Positions 1 through 8,663 of a stretch of 64,000 nt of DNA are shown here, piece by piece. Source of the DNA: Sphingomonas natans (GTDB taxonomy: Bacteria; Pseudomonadota; Alphaproteobacteria; Sphingomonadales; Sphingomonadaceae). Location of the stretch: contig NZ_JAUOTP010000007.1 of assembly GCF_030546695.1 (NCBI RefSeq), positions 62,001-126,000 of the forward strand, given 5' to 3'. Below the pieces are notes generated by a model, which ran no database searches, was not told the DNA's origin, and worked only from the letters and a program-made list of their open reading frames with translations. The position numbers and the translations under genes are program-made. The stretch's first letter is position 1. Each line of letters opens with the position of its first letter.

Positions 1-752
1 TCGGCGCGGTCTATGCCGATCGTCTGGCGAAGCGCGGCTACGATCTGATCCTCGTCGCGCGCGACGGCGCCCGTCTCGCCGCGCTCGCCGAGAGGCTCGG
101 CGAGGAGACCGGCCGCACGGTCGAGGTGCTCCGCGCCGATCTGACCGATCCGATCGATCTTGCGACCGTCGCCGATCGCCTCGCCACCGATGCGTCGATC
201 ACCTTGCTCGTCAACAATGCCGGCATGTCGCTCAACGGCGGCCTGATCGACAATGATGCGTCCGCGCTCCAGCGGATCATCGCGCTCAACATCACCGCGC
301 CGACCCTACTCGCTTCCGCCGCGGGCAAGGTCTTCGTCGAACGCGGCGGCGCGATCATCAACATCGCCTCGGTCCTCGCGCTCGCGCCGGAGCTGTTCGA
401 CGGCGTCTATAGCGGCAGCAAGGCCTATATCCTCAATCTCACGCTCGGCCTCGCCAAGGCCTATGCCGAGAGCAAGCTGCGCGTGCAGGCAGTGCTGCCG
501 GGCGCCACGCGCACCGAGATTTGGGAGCGATCGGGCAAGGACGTCGATGCCTTCCCGGCGGAGATGGTGATGGAGGTCGACGATCTCGTCGATGCCGCGC
601 TCGCCGGCTTCGATTCCGGCGAGACGGTCACGATCCCGCCGCTCGCGGACGAAGGCCAATATCTGGCCTATGACGCCGCCCGCAAGGCGCTCGCCCCAGG
701 CCTCTCCCGCCGCGACGTCGCGGCCCGCTATCGCGTGGCCGTGCCCGCCTGA
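1..752 (+). CDS. SDR family NAD(P)-dependent oxidoreductase (5' truncated)
   Basis: A short-chain dehydrogenase/reductase whose first codons lie outside the window; the frame is already open at base 3. The visible part begins just after the glycine-rich nucleotide loop, shows the NNAG element at about base 210-224, and keeps the catalytic YSGSK pair (Tyr at 408, Lys at 420). About 250 residues are present, close to the full family length. It is expected to be a cytoplasmic oxidoreductase; substrate cannot be read from the sequence. It converges on argC, with a GC-rich hairpin between the two stop codons. Confidence 0.9.
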   Translation, partial: GAVYADRLAKRGYDLILVARDGARLAALAERLGEETGRTVEVLRADLTDPIDLATVADRLATDASITLLVNNAGMSLNGGLIDNDASALQRIIALNITAPTLLASAAGKVFVERGGAIINIASVLALAPELFDGVYSGSKAYILNLTLGLAKAYAESKLRVQAVLPGATRTEIWERSGKDVDAFPAEMVMEVDDLVDAALAGFDSGETVTIPPLADEGQYLAYDAARKALAPGLSRRDVAARYRVAVPA

Positions 753-762
753 GCACCTCTGG

Positions 763-783
763 CCCCCTCCCTTGGGGAGGGGG
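763..783. terminator. GC-rich hairpin between convergent SDR and argC
   Basis: Nine base pairs of CCCCCTCCC and its complement close over a three-base loop, lying between the SDR stop codon (750-752) and the argC stop codon (790). There is no T tract, so it may act as a bidirectional stop only weakly. It resembles the short CCCTCCC-type palindromes seen elsewhere in the window. Confidence 0.4.
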
Positions 784-789
784 CAGTCC

Positions 790-1725
790 CTAGAGCTGCA
801 GCCCCGCCGTCTCGGGTAGTCCCGCCATCAGATTCATGTTCTGCACCGCGGCACCAGCCGCGCCCTTGCCGAGATTGTCGAGCGCGGCCACCAGCCGCGC
901 CTGGCCGGCTTTCTCGTCGCCATAGACGAACAGGTCGATCCGGTCGGTCCCCGCCAATTGCTCGATCGTCATCACCGGCGGGGCGTTGTCGACGACGCGC
1001 ACCAGGGCACTCCCCGCATAATGATCGGCCAGCGCCGCGCGCAGATCCGCCAAGGTCACCGTGCCGGGCAAGGCATGCAGATGCAGCGGCACCTCCACGA
1101 TCATGCCGCGATAGGTCTTCGCCACCGCCGGCTGGAAGATCGGCGCATGCGTGAGGCCGGCATGGACGGTCATTTCGGGCGCATGCTTGTGCGCGAGGTT
1201 CATCGCATAGGTCCGGAAGGCCGTGTCGGTCGCGGCCGGATCGGCGGGATCCTCGAACGAGGCGATCATCGATTTGCCGCCGCCCGAATAGCCCGAGGTC
1301 GCATTGACCGACAGCAAAGCATCCGCCGGCAACAGCCCGGCGCGCACGAGCGGTCGCACGAGCGCAAGGAAGCCGGTCGGATAGCAGCCCGGATTGGCGA
1401 CATAGTCCGCCGCGCCGATCGCCTCGCGGCAACCCGGCTCCAGCTCGGGAAAGCCGTACGCCCAGCCCGGCGCGATCCGGTGCGCGGTCGACGCGTCGAT
1501 GATCCGCGTCGAGGATCCCTCCAGCAAGGCCACCGCTTCGCGCGCCGCATCGTCGGGCAGGCACAGGATGACGATGTCGGCGGCGTTGAGCGCGTCGCCG
1601 CGCGCGCTCGCGTCCTTCCGCAGCGCTTCGCTCAGCGTCAGCAATTCGATTTCGGGGCGGCCGGCGAGCCGCTCGCCGATCTCCAGCCCGGTCGTGCCGA
1701 CCGCACCGTCGACGAATATCTTCAT
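790..1725 (-). CDS. argC: N-acetyl-gamma-glutamyl-phosphate reductase (type 2)
   Basis: This cytoplasmic enzyme reduces N-acetylglutamyl phosphate with NADPH in the third step of arginine synthesis. At 311 residues it matches the short type 2 family. The nucleotide-binding GAVGTTG lies at residues 7-13 and the catalytic cysteine at residue 114 in NPGCYPTG. Its ATG overlaps the stop codon of the upstream NlpC/P60 gene by four bases (ATGA), so the two are translated together. argD and argF lie about 40 kb away, so arginine genes are dispersed here. Confidence 0.96.
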   Translation of the reverse strand: MKIFVDGAVGTTGLEIGERLAGRPEIELLTLSEALRKDASARGDALNAADIVILCLPDDAAREAVALLEGSSTRIIDASTAHRIAPGWAYGFPELEPGCREAIGAADYVANPGCYPTGFLALVRPLVRAGLLPADALLSVNATSGYSGGGKSMIASFEDPADPAATDTAFRTYAMNLAHKHAPEMTVHAGLTHAPIFQPAVAKTYRGMIVEVPLHLHALPGTVTLADLRAALADHYAGSALVRVVDNAPPVMTIEQLAGTDRIDLFVYGDEKAGQARLVAALDNLGKGAAGAAVQNMNLMAGLPETAGLQL

Positions 1726-2651
1726 GCGATCCTCCGCCGCTTCAATATGGGAGCGGGCTCCTGATGTAGGCGCGCGACCACGTCAACCAAGGGCTCCACC
1801 GCCACCGCCATCGCAAAGGCATTGGCGTGGATCAGGCGCGTTTCGTCGAGCATCAGCCCGACATGGCCGGGGAAGAAGACGAGGTCGCCGGGCAAGGCCG
1901 GCGCATCGGGGTCCAGCTTTGTGCCCAGTCCCTCGCGCTGCATGTCGCTGTCGCGCGGCGCGGCGATGCCGGCGAAATCGCAGGCGACCTGCACGAGCCC
2001 CGAACAGTCGATGCCGCCGCCGCCGCGCCCGCCCCAAAGATAAGGCTGGCCGATCAGCGCGGTCGCGGTGGCGAGCAGGTCGCGCCGGGCATCGAGGGGA
2101 AGCGCATGGCGCATGTGGACAAAGCCCGCCTCGGTCTCCAGGAACGCGCCGTTTTCCGTGCCGGCGAAGCGCGCGCCGATCGGCCAGTGCGCAAGCACCG
2201 GCGCCTTGATGTCCGGGCTTGCGAAGACGAGCGCGCTGGGGACGGCGATCCGGTGGCTCGCGTCGGCGATCGGGCCGAGCCGCGCGACGGGCAAATAGCC
2301 GACATAATCGTCATGCGCGCACCGCCCCCATGCCCAGCCGGCGACGACATCGAATATGTCGAACCCCTCGCCGAGGACGAGCTGAGAGACGGCGCGTGCG
2401 GTGGAAGATGGCTCGGCGAAGATCGGGCAGGAAGCCGCCGTCACATGGCAGCGCGTGGCGGCGGCATAATGCGGGGCGAAGAGATGCTGGGCGAGCGCGA
2501 TGTCGGCCACGTCCTTCCGATAGGCATGGACGCGCGGGTCCAGCCGCCGCGAGGGGCCGTCGAGGAAGACGCGTTCAGGCGGGCGCGTGGCGCAGCTGGC
2601 GGGCGAGGAGCTTCTCCGCGTCGCTGTCGATGAGACCTCCGAAGCCTTCAA
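1722..2651 (-). CDS. NlpC/P60 (C40) peptidase with SH3-like N-terminal part
   Basis: This is a probable peptidoglycan endopeptidase. The catalytic cysteine sits in DCSGLVQ (Cys 216), followed by the conserved His in GHVGLM (263) and HANA (His 275). Residues 70-190 carry the two SH3-like strands usual for this family. The ATG at 2651 lies inside the end of the upstream winged-helix gene (77-base overlap), and no other ATG, GTG or TTG occurs before residue 37, so the start is uncertain; alignable homology probably begins near residue 38 (LDPRVHAYR). No clear signal peptide is seen. It is ATGA-coupled to argC. Confidence 0.88.
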   Translation of the reverse strand: MKASEVSSTATRRSSSPASCATRPPERVFLDGPSRRLDPRVHAYRKDVADIALAQHLFAPHYAAATRCHVTAASCPIFAEPSSTARAVSQLVLGEGFDIFDVVAGWAWGRCAHDDYVGYLPVARLGPIADASHRIAVPSALVFASPDIKAPVLAHWPIGARFAGTENGAFLETEAGFVHMRHALPLDARRDLLATATALIGQPYLWGGRGGGGIDCSGLVQVACDFAGIAAPRDSDMQREGLGTKLDPDAPALPGDLVFFPGHVGLMLDETRLIHANAFAMAVAVEPLVDVVARLHQEPAPILKRRRIA

Positions 2652-2937
2652 GGAAATGTGCCCCCACGTCGGTATGCGCGATGAAGATGTTGCGCCGGTC
2701 GGCTTCGTCGCGTTCGCGGCGCAGATAGCCGAGCGCGCCGAGCGTGTTCAAGGCGCGGGTGACGACGGGCTTCGAGACGCCGAGCGACTTGGCAAGGCCG
2801 CGCACCGTGTGCGGGCCGGGGGTCAGATAGACGAGCAAAAGCAGCGCCATCTGGCGGTTCGTGAGATCGGGCTGGCCCGAGCGCACATAGCCGACCAGCG
2901 TCTGCATCCACTCCGCAAGAATATTGTCATGCATCAT
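2575..2937 (-). CDS. winged helix-turn-helix (MarR-type) regulator
   Basis: A protein of about 120 residues with a MarR-like winged helix. The recognition region is readable as LTNRQMALLLL, then GLAKSLGVSKPVVTRAL and the wing YLRRERDEADRR. The frame stays open to a GTG at 2982, but tandem ATG codons at 2937 and 2934 give the usual length and are preferred. It lies between pepA and the NlpC/P60 peptidase and overlaps the latter. The ligand and targets are unknown; the location suggests autoregulation of the peptidase-argC transcript, which is inference only. Confidence 0.75.
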   Translation of the reverse strand: MMHDNILAEWMQTLVGYVRSGQPDLTNRQMALLLLVYLTPGPHTVRGLAKSLGVSKPVVTRALNTLGALGYLRRERDEADRRNIFIAHTDVGAHFLEGFGGLIDSDAEKLLARQLRHAPA

Positions 2938-3031
2938 AAGCACGGCCTCTCGTCCGAAACATCCTCCCGGCTGAGTTAACACTCCAGCAGCGGGATTCGT
3001 TTCATGGCCGGGACATTCCCGGTGGACGGGT

Positions 3032-4429
3032 TCAGCGGACCGTGCCGAACCGCTCCTTCAGCATCGCCCAGGCCGCGCGCAGCCCCAGTGCCTCTCCACC
3101 TTTGGGCCGGCCCGGTTTGCCGGCCGGACTCCACGCAAACGTGTCGAGATGCGCCCACGCCACGCCCTTCGCGACGAAGCGTTCGAGGAACAGAGCCGCG
3201 GTGATCGAACCCGCAAATCCCCCCGAGCCCGCATTGTTGATGTCGGCGAGGTCGGACTTGAGCATGTCGTTGTAAGCGGGCCAGAGCGGCAGCCGCCACA
3301 TCGGGTCCTGCACCGTGCGTCCGGCGGCAAGCAGGTCCTCAGCCAGAGCATCGTCGTTGGCGAACAGAGCGGGCAGGTCCGGCCCGAGCGCGACGCGCGC
3401 CGCGCCGGTGAGTGTCGCGAAATCGATCAGCAGCGCAGGCGGCGTCTCCTCGCAGGCCAAGGTCAGCGCGTCGGCCAGCACCAGCCGCCCCTCGGCGTCG
3501 GTATTACCGATCTCGACATGCAGCCCCTGTCGGCTCTTCAGCACGTCGCCGGGGCGGAAGGCGTCGGCCGAAATCGCATTTTCGACAGCCGGCACGAGCA
3601 TGTGGAGCCGCACCGGCAGCCGCATCTCCATCACGAGCCGGGCGAGCGCCAGCGCGTGCGCCGCCCCGCCCATATCCTTCTTCATCAGCAGCATGCCGCT
3701 CGCCGGCTTAATGTCGAGCCCGCCCGAATCGAAGCACACGCCCTTGCCGACGATGGCGATACGCGGATGCGAAGGCTCGCCCCATTCGATCTCGATCAGC
3801 CGCGGCTCGCGGTGGCGCGCGGCGGCGCGGCCCACCGCGTGGATCATCGGAAAGCCCTTGAGCAAGGCCTCGCCGCGCGTGACCCGGCACGTTCCGTCAT
3901 GCGCGGCGGCCAGCGCCTCGGCCGCCGCCTGCAGCTCGGCCGGCCCCATGTCGGCGCTCGGCGTGTCGACCAGTTCGCGCACCAGCGCCACCGCGCCCGC
4001 CAGCGCCACGGTCTCGTCGATCGCCGCGACGTCGCTGGTCAGGAGGGTCCGCATCGGCTCGGGCTTGGGGCTGCTGCGATAGGCATCGAAGCGGTGCTGC
4101 GCGAGCAGCCATCCGAGCGCGGCCTCGTTTGGCTGGCGCCCCGCCGCGAGCCGATACAGGCCCTCGGGCAATTTCTGCGCGGCGGCTGCCAGATCCCACG
4201 GGCTCCCGTCCTCGCTCACGCCGGCGGCCGCGTTCCACTCGTCGATCTTGTCGCCAGGCAGGATCACGACGCTTCCCACCTCGCCTTTGAACCGCGCGAC
4301 CGAGACGGCGGTGCGCGCACGCTGCGGCAGGTCCTTCAGCCAGGCCTCGAAGCCGGACTTGGTCACCGTATAGAGGATGGTCGCGAGTTGCTGGCGATCG
4401 GCGATGAAAAGCGGTGCGAAATCGGTCAT
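3032..4429 (-). CDS. pepA: leucyl aminopeptidase family M17
   Basis: A cytoplasmic dimetal exopeptidase that removes N-terminal residues from peptides. The M17 signature NTDAEGRLVLAD is at residues 309-320, and the metal-binding lysine region GKGVCFDSGG is at 228-237. Length is 465 residues, usual for the family. The frame remains open for another 600 bases upstream, up to 5032, but ATG at 4429 begins a sequence typical of sphingomonad homologues (MTDFAPLF), and the extension crosses a repeat and another gene. The start at 4429 is therefore chosen. Confidence 0.93.
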   Translation of the reverse strand: MTDFAPLFIADRQQLATILYTVTKSGFEAWLKDLPQRARTAVSVARFKGEVGSVVILPGDKIDEWNAAAGVSEDGSPWDLAAAAQKLPEGLYRLAAGRQPNEAALGWLLAQHRFDAYRSSPKPEPMRTLLTSDVAAIDETVALAGAVALVRELVDTPSADMGPAELQAAAEALAAAHDGTCRVTRGEALLKGFPMIHAVGRAAARHREPRLIEIEWGEPSHPRIAIVGKGVCFDSGGLDIKPASGMLLMKKDMGGAAHALALARLVMEMRLPVRLHMLVPAVENAISADAFRPGDVLKSRQGLHVEIGNTDAEGRLVLADALTLACEETPPALLIDFATLTGAARVALGPDLPALFANDDALAEDLLAAGRTVQDPMWRLPLWPAYNDMLKSDLADINNAGSGGFAGSITAALFLERFVAKGVAWAHLDTFAWSPAGKPGRPKGGEALGLRAAWAMLKERFGTVR

Positions 4430-4468
4430 TGCCTTAGTGTAAGCGCGCGCGTCCGCGAGCGCACCCCT

Positions 4469-4486
4469 CTCCCGCTTTCGCGGGAG
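4469..4486. repeat. palindromic GC-rich hairpin upstream of pepA
   Basis: CTCCCGC and GCGGGAG form a seven-base stem over TTTC, embedded in a longer run of CCCCTC/GAGGG sequence. It lies between pepA and a divergent small gene. It looks like a short member of the intergenic CCCTCCC palindromes rather than a terminator, because both neighbours start here. Confidence 0.4.
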
Positions 4487-4550
4487 CGGGAGGGCGAGGC
4501 CCGCCAATGCCGGATTGACCCGAACCCGCATCCGCGCGAACGACCATGCG

Positions 4551-4754
4551 ATGAAGAGCAACGGCCGCACCGGCGCGCACGCCCGCGCCAATCTCAAGCC
4601 CCCGCCGACCCCGGCCGAGCTGGACACGGCCCGGCGGGAAGTCGCCCAGATCCAAGGACGCCTCGCGCAGCTCGCCGCGGGCCATCCGTCCGTGAAGACC
4701 TGGAAGGCCCGCCTGCGCGCTGCCGAAGCGGTCATCGCCCGCGCGCCCGGCTGA
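4551..4754 (+). CDS. small hypothetical protein
   Basis: A 67-residue product starting MKSNGRTGAHARANL. Residues 20-65 are mostly helical and alternate charged and small residues (ELDTARREVAQIQGRLAQL), suggesting a short amphipathic or coiled helix. No signal peptide or membrane segment is seen. The ATG at 4551 is preferred over upstream in-frame starts at 4515, which read through the arginine-rich leader. It is divergent from pepA. I do not recognise a family. Confidence 0.4.
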   Translation: MKSNGRTGAHARANLKPPPTPAELDTARREVAQIQGRLAQLAAGHPSVKTWKARLRAAEAVIARAPG

Positions 4755-4844
4755 ACCCGTCCATAAGCCGACATGAAGCTGGCAATGGGCGGAATACGGC
4801 GACTGCTCAGAAAGTCGTAACGGGTCCGGCTTATCGCTGGTGCT

Positions 4845-5309
4845 TTGACAATCCCGTCGGGACCGGAGCTGCACGTGCGAAGCATCAGGCGTCTCGAAGC
4901 AAGATGGATCGGCGCGGTGCCGCTGGCGCTTTGGCTCGTGTCGCTCGTCACGCCCGCCGCGGGCTGGGGCAAGGATCCGTCGCCGGAGCCGGGCTGGATG
5001 ATCCTGCTGATCGGATGGGCGGGTATCGGCAATGGCCAGTTCGGATGGTTCGCGAACCTCGTCTTCTTTGCCTCCGTGCCGATCGGTTTCGGTTCACGGA
5101 CACTCTGGCGCTGGGTCGGCCTCGCCTTCAGCGTGCTCCTCGTCGCGACGTCGTCGCAGGCGCTCCATTGGCGGGAGGTTCATACCCCCGATGGCCATTT
5201 TCCAGTGGTGCTCGGGCCGGGCTATCACATCTGGTTGGCGGCGATGTTCGGGCAGGCGATCTGGCTCGTCGCAAATGCGCGTCCGTGGCGCCTCTCCGGG
5301 AGCCGCTGA
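4845..5309 (+). CDS. hypothetical inner-membrane protein
   Basis: Up to 154 residues with about four hydrophobic segments: WIGAVPLALWLVSLVTPAAG, WMILLIGWAGIG, LVFFASVPIGFG and VGLAFSVLLVATSS, plus a last hydrophobic stretch near the C-terminus. A GTG at 4875 (VRSIRRLEARW) is an alternative start. The pattern of an aromatic-rich small membrane protein is clear, but I recognise no functional motif. It is convergent with the cupin gene. Confidence 0.5.
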   Translation: MTIPSGPELHVRSIRRLEARWIGAVPLALWLVSLVTPAAGWGKDPSPEPGWMILLIGWAGIGNGQFGWFANLVFFASVPIGFGSRTLWRWVGLAFSVLLVATSSQALHWREVHTPDGHFPVVLGPGYHIWLAAMFGQAIWLVANARPWRLSGSR

Positions 5310-5329
5310 TAGGACGAAGCGGGCCTCGT

Positions 5330-5758
5330 CTAAGCCTCCGGCGCCCAGCCCGGCGGCGCGAGCGTGAAACCTGCGAATTCGAAGCCGGGGCTTACCACGC
5401 ACGATACGAGCACCCAGCCGTCGCGCGCCTCGGCCGCCTGCCACCAGCCGGTCGGGATCAAGCCCTGGAGCGACTGCCCCGCCGCGACATCAGGCCCCAG
5501 CGTGATCGTCTCGATCGCGCCACCGTCGCCGTCCGCGCGCAGCAAGGCCAGCGGAGCGCCTTGATGCCAGAACCACAGTTCCGCACTATCCACTGTATGC
5601 CAATGCGATCGCTCGCCCGCCTCCAGCAGGAACAGGATCGCCGTCGCGGACGCGCGCTCGCCCTCGGCCGCGTCGGCGCGCCACGTCTCCTTGTACCACC
5701 CGCCCTCGGGATGGCGGGCGAGGCCCAGCGCGTCGATCAGCGCCGCTGCCTCGCCCAT
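5330..5758 (-). CDS. DUF985-type cupin protein
   Basis: A 142-residue single-domain cupin beginning MGEAAALIDALGLARHPEGG; the HPEGGWYKETW opening and the paired strands with SHWHTVDSAELWFWHQG are typical of the DUF985 family. Function in this family is unsettled (proposals include sugar or nucleotide ligands). An in-frame ATG at 5791 exists but would overlap the upstream peroxiredoxin stop, so 5758 is chosen, six bases below that stop codon. The pair is probably co-transcribed. Confidence 0.8.
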   Translation of the reverse strand: MGEAAALIDALGLARHPEGGWYKETWRADAAEGERASATAILFLLEAGERSHWHTVDSAELWFWHQGAPLALLRADGDGGAIETITLGPDVAAGQSLQGLIPTGWWQAAEARDGWVLVSCVVSPGFEFAGFTLAPPGWAPEA

Positions 5759-5763
5759 GGGAT

Positions 5764-6303
5764 TTACGCCTTCGGGTGCTTGGCGCGCCACGCCTTCACG
5801 GCGTCCATCGTCCCCGTCACATGGCCAACCGGCGACAGCGCCGAGAAGGCGAAGATCACCGTGCCGTCGGGCGCGATCACGTAGGAGGTGCGGTTCGACT
5901 TGTCGGGCTTGACCGGCAGGACGACGTCATAGGCCTTGATCGTCGCCGGCGCGGCGGCGCCGACCGCGAACTTGTTGCGGCATTCCTCGACCGAGAATTT
6001 GTTGAGCGTCGTGATGTCGTCGGCGGACATGCCGATCACGGTCGCGCCCATCTTGTTGAAGTCGTCGGTCGCCTCGGCGAAGTCATGCGCCTCGATCGTG
6101 CAGCCCTTGGTGAAGGCGGCGGGATAGAAATAGAGCACGACCGGGCCCTTCTTCAGCGCTGCCTTCAGATTGAACGGCATCGGCTTGCCCGCCAGGCTGA
6201 CCTGCGTCGAGAAATCGGGTGCCTTGGTGCCCACCGCGAGCGAGGCGAGGCCCGGCGTGGCGACGAGCAGGGCGGAAGCGGCAGCGGCGATCAGGCGTTT
6301 CAT
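5764..6303 (-). CDS. exported peroxiredoxin (AhpC/TSA, BCP-like)
   Basis: A thiol peroxidase reducing peroxides, likely periplasmic: residues 1-20 form a signal peptide (MKRLIAAAASALLVATPGLA). The peroxidatic Cys is residue 68 in YPAAFTKGCT. BCP/PrxQ proteins often carry a resolving Cys five residues later; here that place is His (GCTIEAHDF), and the only other Cys is residue 108 in EECRNKF, which may take the role. A GGAG lies upstream of the ATG at 6303; longer starts would spoil the signal peptide. Confidence 0.88.
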   Translation of the reverse strand: MKRLIAAAASALLVATPGLASLAVGTKAPDFSTQVSLAGKPMPFNLKAALKKGPVVLYFYPAAFTKGCTIEAHDFAEATDDFNKMGATVIGMSADDITTLNKFSVEECRNKFAVGAAAPATIKAYDVVLPVKPDKSNRTSYVIAPDGTVIFAFSALSPVGHVTGTMDAVKAWRAKHPKA

Positions 6304-6528
6304 GAACATCACTCTCCTCAGGGGATATGTGATCATATCGGGTCAGCGGAGCGAGCGATACGGGCTTTGGGAGGCCCGCGACACCACCGGACGCTGGCGT
6401 GGGGCACTCGCGGCGCGTCCGCGCTCCGACAGCCGCGTAGATCGAAGGCAAGAACATCGTAAGAACATTTGCAATTCTGATCGAACAGCGGCTACATTGC
6501 CCAAGCAATATGGGGGTCAGGAGCGGTC

Positions 6529-6777
6529 GTGCCGCGCTATTTCTTTTCGACTGCAAACGGGGAACGACATCCGGACGATGAAGGGCTGGATTTGCCCAAT
6601 CATGCGGCCGCGCGCGTTGCCGCGATCAAATATGCAGGCGCGATCATGGAGAATGAGCCTGACGTGCTGTGGGATGGCCAGTCCTTCCAGGTCGAGGTCA
6701 CCGATGATCGGGGACTGATCCTCTTCACGATCGTTTCGATCGCGATCAATGCGCCCGGGGGTGGCGACGGCGGCTGA
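6529..6777 (+). CDS. DUF6894 family small protein
   Basis: An 82-residue protein starting with GTG, preceded by a good AGGAG. It opens with PRYFFSTANGERHPDDEG and has the block GLDLPNHAAARVAAIKYAG, which fits the DUF6894 family of short alphaproteobacterial proteins often next to sensory kinases. Function is unknown. It lies 150 bases upstream of the hybrid histidine kinase on the same strand, so shared transcription is possible. Confidence 0.65.
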   Translation: MPRYFFSTANGERHPDDEGLDLPNHAAARVAAIKYAGAIMENEPDVLWDGQSFQVEVTDDRGLILFTIVSIAINAPGGGDGG

Positions 6778-6926
6778 CGGTGCCGCCGCGTTTCCGCAGC
6801 GGATGGCGCTCCTTCCCGCGCGTGCTGTCCGGGGCGCCGGATCCAAGTCGGCAGGGCGCGCATTGATGGGGACCGGACGGGCGTGGGGCGGTATCACGGC
6901 CAGGCGCGACGACCGAGGGAATCCAG

Positions 6927-8651
6927 ATGCAGCGATATGCGGACGAGCGCGATTTCCTGATCGAGCTGGCGCGCCGGCATCGCGCCGCATCTGACATGCG
7001 GCAGGTGATGGAGATCACGGCGAAGGCGCTCGGCGAGCGGCTCGTGGTCCAGCGCGTCGGCTTCTTCGTCGTGCGCGACGATTCGGCGCTCGATTTCACA
7101 ACGGGCGCGAGCTGGGTGGCAGAGGGCATCGCGCCACTGGACGGCATCGTCCCCGGCTCGGCCTTCGGGGACGTGCTGAACCGCGCCGTGCGCGACGGGC
7201 GGACGATCGTCTTCGCGGACAGCCGCCTAGATCCCGATTATGCGGGCACGATCTTTCCCGAGATGGGCGTCGTCGCCTCGATCGGCGTGCCGCTGTCGCG
7301 GGGCGGGATCTTCGAAGCGGGGCTCTATGTCCACGCCGGCGAAGCGCGCATCTGGACGCAGGACCAGATTTCGCTGGTCGAGACCGTCGCCGAATTCTCC
7401 TGGGACGCGGTCAAGCGTCTCCAGGCGGTCGCCGATCTTATCGCCGCTAATGCCGCGCTCGAGGACAGTATCCAGGCGCGCGACGCGATCGAGAGCCAGC
7501 TGCGCCAGTCGCAGAAGATGGAGGCGGTCGGCCAGCTGACCGGCGGCATTGCGCATGATTTCAACAATCTGATCACCGGCCTGCTCGGCAATCTCGAATT
7601 CCTCCAGAAGCGCGTCGCCGCCGGCCGCATCGACGATCTCGGCCGCTTCCTGTTGGCCGCACGCGGCGCGGGCGAGCGCGCTGCCTCGCTCACCCAGCGG
7701 CTGCTCGCTTTCTCGCGCCGCCAGACGCTCGATCCCAAGCCGACCGACATCAATCGCCTGATCGCCGGGATGGAGGAGCTGCTGCGCCGCACCGTCGGCC
7801 CCGCCAACCGGATCGAGATCGTCGGCGCGGCGGGTCTGTGGCCCGCCTCGATCGACGCGGGCCAGCTTGAAAGCGCGCTGCTCAACCTGTGCATCAACGG
7901 CCGCGATGCGATGCCCGATGGTGGGCGGCTGACGATCGAGACCGCGAACAAGTGGATCGACGATCGCACCGGCCGCGAACGCGGCCTCGCGCCCGGCCAA
8001 TATCTGTCGGTGTGCGTGACCGATACGGGCACCGGCATGAGCGCCGACACGATCGAACATGCGTTCGAGCCCTTCTTCACGACCAAGCCGATCGGGCAAG
8101 GCACCGGCCTGGGCCTGTCGATGGTCTATGGCTTCGCGCGCCAGTCCGGCGGGCAGGTCCGCCTCTATTCCGAGCTCGGCCAGGGCACGACCGTCTGCCT
8201 CTATCTGCCGCGCCATCTGGGCGCGGATGACAGGCCGGAAGAGGAGATCGTCGTCCCGCCCGCCGGCCCGGCGCACGGCGAGACGATCCTCGTCATCGAG
8301 GACGAAGCCACGATCCGTCATGTGATCGATGAGGAACTGCAGGATGCGGGCTACACCGTCATCGGCGCGGCGGATGGCGCGGCCGGGCTCAAGGTGCTGC
8401 AATCGGGCGCGCGAATCGAGCTGCTGATCACCGATGTCGGCCTGCCGAACGGGCTGAACGGCCGCCAGGTCGCCGATGCCGGGCGCGCGCTGCGGCCGGC
8501 GCTGAAAGTGCTGTTCATCACCGGCTATGCCGAAAATGCGGTGCTCGCCAACGGCCATCTCCAGCCGGGTATGGCGCTGCTCACCAAGCCCTTCTCGATG
8601 GACGCACTCGCCGCCAAAGTCGCTGAGATGATGACGCCGGCGGCGGGGTAG
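6927..8651 (+). CDS. hybrid GAF-histidine kinase-receiver
   Basis: A 574-residue soluble sensor kinase. Residues 1-165 form a GAF-like domain, 165-200 a coiled helix, and 200-430 the kinase: phosphoacceptor His 210 in GGIAHDFNNL, N box in LNLCINGRDAMPDGG (319-333), then DTGTGM and GTGLGLSMVYG. Residues 452-570 are a receiver with acidic residues at 459-460, phosphorylated Asp 503 (ITDVGLP) and Lys 554. No membrane segments are present, so the signal is cytoplasmic. No separate response regulator lies next to it; the attached receiver may be output or may pass phosphate on. Confidence 0.92.
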   Translation: MQRYADERDFLIELARRHRAASDMRQVMEITAKALGERLVVQRVGFFVVRDDSALDFTTGASWVAEGIAPLDGIVPGSAFGDVLNRAVRDGRTIVFADSRLDPDYAGTIFPEMGVVASIGVPLSRGGIFEAGLYVHAGEARIWTQDQISLVETVAEFSWDAVKRLQAVADLIAANAALEDSIQARDAIESQLRQSQKMEAVGQLTGGIAHDFNNLITGLLGNLEFLQKRVAAGRIDDLGRFLLAARGAGERAASLTQRLLAFSRRQTLDPKPTDINRLIAGMEELLRRTVGPANRIEIVGAAGLWPASIDAGQLESALLNLCINGRDAMPDGGRLTIETANKWIDDRTGRERGLAPGQYLSVCVTDTGTGMSADTIEHAFEPFFTTKPIGQGTGLGLSMVYGFARQSGGQVRLYSELGQGTTVCLYLPRHLGADDRPEEEIVVPPAGPAHGETILVIEDEATIRHVIDEELQDAGYTVIGAADGAAGLKVLQSGARIELLITDVGLPNGLNGRQVADAGRALRPALKVLFITGYAENAVLANGHLQPGMALLTKPFSMDALAAKVAEMMTPAAG

Positions 8652-8663
8652 CCACCCTTCGGA

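Noticed and set aside
4430-5032. 200-codon upstream extension of pepA
   Set aside because: Crosses a palindrome and the divergent small gene; homologous N-terminus starts at 4429.
3149-5884. 911-codon open frame on the plus strand over pepA and three small genes
   Set aside because: It crosses several real genes on the other strand and a palindrome; no domain is visible.
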